Positions 59,422-64,000 of a DNA stretch of 64,000 nt are shown piece after piece. Within the stretch, counting starts at the first letter, position 1. Each line of letters opens with the position of its first letter. The position numbers and the translations under genes were made by a program. The DNA comes from CAWDNM01 sp964521195 (lineage in GTDB: Bacteria; Actinomycetota; Coriobacteriia; Anaerosomatales; JAAXUF01): positions 1-64,000 of the forward strand of contig CAZFRE010000006.1 in the NCBI GenBank assembly GCA_964521195.1. The letters run 5' to 3'. The notes under the pieces are model-generated. The model was not told where the DNA came from. It was given only the letters and a program-made list of their open reading frames with translations, and ran no database searches.

Positions 59422-59998
59422 CGGTACCACCTGCGACCAGGTCGTTCCACACGGCGACCGTGTCGGGGTGTATCCACCGGCGCTCACGTACGAGGTGTCC
59501 CAGTGACTGCTGGAACCCGCGCGCGAACAGCTCGGGCAAGTCGACCGTTCCGACCGCGTCGCGTAGTGCGTCAACGCCTTCGTACGAGCGTGCCGGCTCG
59601 ATCATGTCGGCGAGGTAGACGACCATGTCCAGTGGACCCATCGCCGCGGCTCCCACGGTATGCCGCGCCACGGCCAGAACGACCGCGGGGTCGATGCCGG
59701 GGAACGCGACGCCGAGCTCCTCTGCCCCGGTGCGCGCGTGCAACAGGTACGGCACGCGCACGTCCGCATCGCCCGACGTCAGGCCGAGCGATTCCGCGGA
59801 CTCCAGGAGCTCTGCAGGCGAGCGCTCCCGATCCCAGTCGTGCAGAAGGCCCGCCAGCTCGGCCAGGTCACGATCCACACCGTACGTCTCGGCAAGGGAC
59901 ACCGCGGTCGCCGCGACGCGTTCGCAATGGGCAAACGACTCATCGCCGAGACGAGCGTGCAGTGCGGCAGCAGCGGTGCTGTAGTCGGGCGCGCCCAC
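59414..59998 (-). CDS. yqeK: HD-domain Ap4A hydrolase YqeK
   Basis: 194 aa. SFAHCERVAATAVSLAETYG, LAGLLHDWDRERSPAEL, YLLHARTGAEELG, AVARHTVG and VVYLADMIEPARSY carry the His/Asp set of the YqeK subfamily (HD with dinuclear iron). Characterised members cleave diadenosine tetraphosphate symmetrically. 2 bp after nadD, the standard arrangement. Confidence 0.92.
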   Translation of the reverse strand: MGAPDYSTAAAALHARLGDESFAHCERVAATAVSLAETYGVDRDLAELAGLLHDWDRERSPAELLESAESLGLTSGDADVRVPYLLHARTGAEELGVAFPGIDPAVVLAVARHTVGAAAMGPLDMVVYLADMIEPARSYEGVDALRDAVGTVDLPELFARGFQQSLGHLVRERRWIHPDTVAVWNDLVAGGTDE

Positions 59999-60000
59999 GG

Positions 60001-60618
60001 CTAGCCCGCGTCCCGGTACAAGCCGTGCTTCTCGACATACGCGACCACGGGCTCGGGCGTCAGATACCTGATGGGCCGCTTCTCGTGAACCCGGGTACGC
60101 AGGTCCGTCGAGGAGATGGCGAGCGCCGGCACCTCGACGTACTCGATGCGAAAGCGCGTCTCGGCATCCTCATGGGCCTTGCGCGCCGCATCGAGGTCGT
60201 ATCCGGGACGCGTGGCCGCGATGAACGTGGCGAGATCGGCAACCGACTCGGCATCACGCCACGTGACGATGTCCCACACCGCGTCCGCGCCGGTGATGAA
60301 GAACAGGTCCGTAGACGGCCCACACGTGTCGCGCAGTGTACGGAGCGTGTCGACGGTGTACGTCGGACCCGGGCGGTCAACCTCGATCCTACTGACGTCG
60401 AAGTCGGGGTTCGAAGCCGTCGCCAACACGGTCATGAGATAGCGGTCCTCGGCGGGAGTGACCGGCTGACCGGACTTGAGCACCGGAAGGCCGGTTGGCA
60501 TGAAGATGACGCGATCGAGGTTGAACTGAACCAAGGCCTCCTCAGCAGCGACGAGATGACCGAAATGGATGGGATCGAACGTCCCGCCCATGATGCCGAG
60601 TCGCGCGCCGGTTCTCAC
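60001..60618 (-). CDS. nadD: Nicotinate-mononucleotide adenylyltransferase
   Basis: 205 aa. LGIMGGTFDPIHFGHLVAAEEA (GxFxPxHxGH), FMPTGLPVLKSGQ, DLFFITGADAVWDIVTW and the ISSTDLR adenylyltransferase motif. It makes nicotinate adenine dinucleotide from NaMN and ATP. The start overlaps the proA stop as ATGA. Confidence 0.96.
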   Translation of the reverse strand: MRTGARLGIMGGTFDPIHFGHLVAAEEALVQFNLDRVIFMPTGLPVLKSGQPVTPAEDRYLMTVLATASNPDFDVSRIEVDRPGPTYTVDTLRTLRDTCGPSTDLFFITGADAVWDIVTWRDAESVADLATFIAATRPGYDLDAARKAHEDAETRFRIEYVEVPALAISSTDLRTRVHEKRPIRYLTPEPVVAYVEKHGLYRDAG

Positions 60619-61868
60619 TCGCGGATCTGTCCGTTCCCCATCAGCAGATACTTGGTGGAAGTGAGCGCGGTCAGGCCCATCGGTCCGCGCGCGTGCAGCT
60701 TCTGCGTCGAGATCCCTATCTCAGCGCCGAGACCGAACTCGCCGCCGTCGGTGAATCGAGTAGACGCGTTCACGTACACCGACGAGGCGTCCACCTCATG
60801 CAGGAACCGACGCGCCGCGGAGTAGTCCTCGGTGACGATCGCCTCGGAATGCTTCGTGCCGTATGTGTTGATGTGCCTGATCGCCTCATCCAGGCCCGAG
60901 ACGACCTTCACCGACATCCGTAGGTCGTGGTACTCGGTGCCCCAGTCCGCCTCCGTGGCGGCCTCGATGCGATGGATCGCACCAAGCGCACGGGTCGCCT
61001 CGTCAGCGAAGATGGTCACTCCGTTCTCTTCGAGCTCCTTCAGGATGCCGGGCAGCACCTGCTCGTGGATGCTCTCATCGATGAGCAGCGACTCCGCAGC
61101 GTTGCATACGCTCGGCCGCTGGCACTTCGCATTCACGACGATCCGACGGGCCTTCTCCACGTCGGCGGCCTCGTGGATGTACACGTGGCAGTTGCCGGTG
61201 CCGGTCTCGATGACCGGCACCTTCGAGTTCTCGACACAGCTCTTGATCAGACCTGCGCCCCCACGCGGGATCAACACGTCGATGTACCCGTACAGCCCCA
61301 TGAGCTCTTCGGCGGCGGCATGGTCGGTCGTCTCGACGCACTGGATGGACGCCGCAGGCAGCCCGACACTCTCGGCAGCGTTGGCCAGCACCGACGTCAG
61401 GGCGAGGTTGCTCTGGTGGGCTAAGGAGCCGCCACGCAGGATGACGGCGTTACCCGTCTTGATGCACAGGCCCGCCGCGTCAGCCGTCACATTCGGCCGC
61501 GCCTCGTAGATCATCGCGACCACGCCGAGCGGCACGCGCACCTTCGACAGCTCGATACCGTTGGGAAGCGTGTAGCCCTCGACGACCTCGCCGATGGGAT
61601 CCGAGAGCATCGAGAGCGCCTTGAGCGCTTCGGACATGGACTTGAGTCGTGCAGGCGTGAGTTCGAGCCGGTCGAGCAGGCCCGTCTGCACGCCCTTGAG
61701 CCGAGCCTCCTCCATGTCCGCAGCGTTCGCGGTGAGGATCTCGTCCTGCTTCGCGACCAGGGCGTGCGACATCACCAGCAGCGCTCGATTGCGCTGTTCG
61801 GTCGAAGTGATCGCGAGTGACGTAGCGGCAACACGTGCGCGCTGCGCCAAGCGAAGAACGTCAGACAT
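60615..61868 (-). CDS. proA: Gamma-glutamyl phosphate reductase
   Basis: 417 aa from the ATG at 61868 (MSDVLRLAQRARVAATSLAI), with AAAGGGAGC upstream; the longer in-frame start at 61955 would add non-conserved residues. Catalytic Cys in KCQRPSVCNAAESLLID, cofactor region PLGVVAMIYEARPNVTADA, ending with ARGPMGLTALTSTKYLL. It reduces glutamyl-5-phosphate with NADPH in proline synthesis, downstream of proB by 105 bp. A TAGTAT on the minus strand at 61919-61924 may provide an internal promoter. Confidence 0.96.
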   Translation of the reverse strand: MSDVLRLAQRARVAATSLAITSTEQRNRALLVMSHALVAKQDEILTANAADMEEARLKGVQTGLLDRLELTPARLKSMSEALKALSMLSDPIGEVVEGYTLPNGIELSKVRVPLGVVAMIYEARPNVTADAAGLCIKTGNAVILRGGSLAHQSNLALTSVLANAAESVGLPAASIQCVETTDHAAAEELMGLYGYIDVLIPRGGAGLIKSCVENSKVPVIETGTGNCHVYIHEAADVEKARRIVVNAKCQRPSVCNAAESLLIDESIHEQVLPGILKELEENGVTIFADEATRALGAIHRIEAATEADWGTEYHDLRMSVKVVSGLDEAIRHINTYGTKHSEAIVTEDYSAARRFLHEVDASSVYVNASTRFTDGGEFGLGAEIGISTQKLHARGPMGLTALTSTKYLLMGNGQIRE

Positions 61869-61918
61869 GTCCTGCTCCCTTTCGGCTTGTGCGCGAATCG
61901 GCAGCCGCGCACCCCCAA

Positions 61919-61947
61919 ATACTACCGCATCGCCCGCTTGTATCGGT
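61919..61947 (-). promoter_or_regulatory. Possible internal promoter for proA
   Basis: Minus-strand TAGTAT (complement of 61919-61924) in the proB-proA gap; the -35 (ACCGAT) is weak. Confidence 0.3.
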
Positions 61948-61973
61948 CTCAGCACGCCCGAACGCGAGCGCCA

Positions 61974-63077
61974 TCACAGGACGACCAGGCGGTCTCTGTG
62001 TACCACCGGCTTGCCTGCCACCTCCGGCACGACGCCCGCGATCTCGGCGGACTTGAGCCCCTTGACCCGCTCGATCTGGGCCGACGAGATCTCAGCGAGG
62101 CCGCGTGCGACAACGGTACCTTCGCCGTCAACGAGGGCGACGGAGTCACCGCTGGAGAACGCGCCTCGCACCGCCAGGACCCCGGCGGGCAGGAGCGAGG
62201 TGTTTCGAGTGCGAAGCGCCTCGCAGGCCCCCGCGTCGATGACGACCTCACCGGCAGGCCTGCGGCCGAGTGCGATCCACAGCTTCCTTGCGCCGACCGA
62301 ACCCTCGCCGCCGTCAAAGACGGTCCCCACATCCCGGCCATGAGCGGCGTCTACCACGACTCCCGGGCGTCGCCCGTCGCAGATGACCATCGGGATTCCG
62401 GCCTTCATCAGGACCTGGGCCGCCTCGATCTTGGTCGCCATGCCGCCACTGCCCACATCGGTCCCCGCGCCGCCCGCAGCCGCGACCATGTCCGCGGTCA
62501 GCTCATCGACCTGGGCGAGCAGCGTCGCTTCCGTCGAGAGACGAGGATCGGCATCGTAGAGCCCCTCGATGTCCGAGAGCAAGATGACCAGGTCTGCCCC
62601 GATCATCGTGGCCACGAGGGCGGCGAGCGTGTCGTTGTCTCCGAACCTGATCTCGTCCACCGCGACTGTGTCGTTCTCGTTGACGATGGGGACCGCACGT
62701 AGGCTCAACAGGCGGTCGAATGTGTCGCGGGCATGCAAGAACGACTCCCTGTGCCCGGTGTCGTGCCGCGTCAGCAGCACCTGACCGGCGATGCGCTCCC
62801 GAGCCGCGAGTCGTTCGGCGTACACCTCGACCAGCGCGACCTGACCGACCGATGCAGCTGCCTGGAGCCCTGGCATGTCCGTGGGACGTGCAGGGAGGCC
62901 GAGCCGCTCCACACCGGCAGCGATCGCCCCCGACGATACGAGCACGACCTCGCTTCCCCCGTGCAGCAGATCGTCGATCTGGGCAACGAGATCGTCGACA
63001 TACTCCCGATCGATGCCGCCGGCCTCGTTGGTGAGCGTCGACGATCCGACCTTGATGACGATCCTCTTCGCGCTCAT
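61974..63077 (-). CDS. proB: Glutamate 5-kinase (AAK + PUA domains)
   Basis: 367 aa. Amino-acid-kinase domain (RIVIKVGSSTLTNEAGG, VLVSSGAIAAGVERLG, VPIVNENDTVAVDEIRFGDND, LLSDIEGLYDADPR, GSGGMATKIEAAQ) and a C-terminal PUA domain (VIDAGACEALRTRNTSLLPAGV). It phosphorylates glutamate at the first step of proline synthesis, probably with proline feedback. The ATG overlaps the obg stop as ATGA. Confidence 0.97.
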   Translation of the reverse strand: MSAKRIVIKVGSSTLTNEAGGIDREYVDDLVAQIDDLLHGGSEVVLVSSGAIAAGVERLGLPARPTDMPGLQAAASVGQVALVEVYAERLAARERIAGQVLLTRHDTGHRESFLHARDTFDRLLSLRAVPIVNENDTVAVDEIRFGDNDTLAALVATMIGADLVILLSDIEGLYDADPRLSTEATLLAQVDELTADMVAAAGGAGTDVGSGGMATKIEAAQVLMKAGIPMVICDGRRPGVVVDAAHGRDVGTVFDGGEGSVGARKLWIALGRRPAGEVVIDAGACEALRTRNTSLLPAGVLAVRGAFSSGDSVALVDGEGTVVARGLAEISSAQIERVKGLKSAEIAGVVPEVAGKPVVHRDRLVVL

Positions 63078-64000
63078 CTCTCGTCGCCTTCCGCCTCGTC
63101 ATCGATCCAGTCATCCTCGATGTAGGCGATCTCGGGATCACGGGCGACGGCACTCTCGAAATGGAAACTCCGTCCGACGATTCTGATCTCGTCGCCGTCG
63201 ACTGCGCCGGCCTCTTCAAGCGCGCGTTCGACACCCGCCTTGGCAAGTCGCTTCTGGAGGAACGCGATAGCCTCCTCGTTGTTCCACTCGGTCATGATCA
63301 CCATGCGCTCGATGCCACGGCCCTCCACCTGGAAGACCCCGCCGCCGAGGTTCTTGACCGTGTACTCCTTGTTGCGCTCGCGCCCGTGAGTCCAGATGCG
63401 GTGCGAGTCCCCCACGGTCTCGCGGACAGCGGAGGTGCGAAGCTCAGTCACCATGTCCCCCACTCGCAGAATGAGGGGGTCCATGCCCTTGCCCGTGACC
63501 GCCGAGACCTCGAAGTAGGGCACCCCGTCTGCCTCGGCGCGCTCCCTGAGCAGTGCGGACGCCTCCTCCGTGCCCGCGACGTCAGCCTTGTTGCCGACGA
63601 CGACGCGAGGGCGGTCGACCAGCTCCGCCGCATGGAGTTCGAGCTCCTTGTTGATGATGTCGTAGTCGTGCAGCGGGTCTCGGCTCTCGTAGCTGCCGGT
63701 GAGATCGACGACATGCATGATCAGTGCGGTGCGCTCGATGTGGCGCAGGAACGCATGGCCGAGCCCCTTGCCTTCACTCGCACCTTCGATGAGACCCGGC
63801 ACGTCTGCGACCACGAAGCTGCCACCGCCGGCTTTCACCACACCCAGATTCGGCACAAGTGTCGTGAACGGGTAGTCGGCGATCTTGGGCCTTGCGGCGC
63901 TCATGCGGGCGATGAGCGAGCTCTTCCCCACACTGGGCATACCGACGAGAGCCGCATCGGCGAGCAGCTTCATCTCAAGGTCGATCCAACGCTCCTCGGC
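63074..64000 (-). CDS. obg: GTPase Obg (N-terminus outside window)
   Basis: The last 309 codons are in the window; the frame is open through base 64000 (AEERWIDLEMKLLADAAL), so the Obg fold lies outside. G1 GMPSVGKSSL, G2 DYPFTTLVPNLG, G3 DVPGLIEGASEGKGLGH, G4 NKAD, then the C-terminal OCT domain (VEGRGIERMVIMTEWNNEEAI, KAGVERALEEAGAVDGDEIRIV). It is a ribosome-assembly and stress GTPase. The ATG at 63973 is an internal Met and not the start. Confidence 0.96.
   Translation of the reverse strand, partial: AEERWIDLEMKLLADAALVGMPSVGKSSLIARMSAARPKIADYPFTTLVPNLGVVKAGGGSFVVADVPGLIEGASEGKGLGHAFLRHIERTALIMHVVDLTGSYESRDPLHDYDIINKELELHAAELVDRPRVVVGNKADVAGTEEASALLRERAEADGVPYFEVSAVTGKGMDPLILRVGDMVTELRTSAVRETVGDSHRIWTHGRERNKEYTVKNLGGGVFQVEGRGIERMVIMTEWNNEEAIAFLQKRLAKAGVERALEEAGAVDGDEIRIVGRSFHFESAVARDPEIAYIEDDWIDDEAEGDER

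Overview
The window is 64 kb of high-GC bacterial chromosome. Almost everything is on the minus strand; the exceptions are a partial surface-protein gene at the left edge, rpsT and one tRNA-Asn. The housekeeping gene order is that of Gram-positive bacteria: obg-proB-proA-nadD-yqeK-lytR-rsfS, leuS-comEA-comEC-holA, rpsT/lepA, hemW-hrcA-dnaJ-rsmE-mtaB-phoH-HD-ybeY-dgkA-cdd-era-recO-glyQ-glyS, and ppdK with its regulator, then dgt-dnaG-rpoD. A two-subunit glycyl-tRNA synthetase, a CIRCE-controlled hrcA, a PPDK/PDRP pair and an Ala/Lys-rich N-terminal extension on the primary sigma factor together suggest a non-model, probably anaerobic actinobacterium of the Coriobacteriia / Anaerosomatales type. 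That placement is an inference from gene content, not a computed phylogeny. There are no rRNA genes, CRISPR arrays, insertion sequences or prophage genes.

Layout. 1-3249: 3' part of a secreted mosaic of Ig-like and five carbohydrate-binding-like repeats. 3332-15604: exopolysaccharide operon of ten genes, whose nine junctions all overlap: BNR-propeller protein, two GT4 glycosyltransferases, a phosphotransferase-fold kinase, a nucleotidyltransferase-thymidylate-kinase-like fusion, a Wzy polymerase, a hexapeptide acyltransferase, a GT2, a polysaccharide pyruvyltransferase and a Wzx flippase. 15630-17453: Wzz/BY-kinase of the same cluster. 17556-20393: cell-envelope operon (membrane-anchored protein, degenerate LCP-like protein, PASTA-amidase) that starts with a CAU-anticodon tRNA. 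20563-25310: tRNA-Asn, rpoD, dnaG, dgt. 25349-34314: small membrane protein, ppdK and its regulator, glyS/glyQ, recO, membrane acyltransferase. 34318-49328: long run of RNA, ribosome and envelope housekeeping genes with hrcA-dnaJ under CIRCE. 49483-53863: rpsT, holA and the comEA/comEC DNA-uptake genes. 54031-64000: leuS, tRNA-Ala, EamA transporter, rsfS, a second LCP-like protein, yqeK, nadD, proA, proB and partial obg.

How it fits together. The EPS cluster is a complete Wzx/Wzy-type pathway: repeat-unit assembly (three glycosyltransferases), decoration (acyl, pyruvyl and possibly phosphate-type groups from the two kinase-fold proteins), flipping, polymerisation and chain-length control. Two LCP-like proteins in the window both lack the conserved arginine-rich catalytic motif. 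Good vegetative promoters with -10 elements TATACT/TAGAAT/TAGACT precede the three tRNAs, rpsT, dnaG, glyQ and leuS. The only gene-free stretches above 300 bp are 20307-20695 (two tRNAs, promoters, terminator) and 56563-56890 (tRNA-Ala, promoters, terminator).
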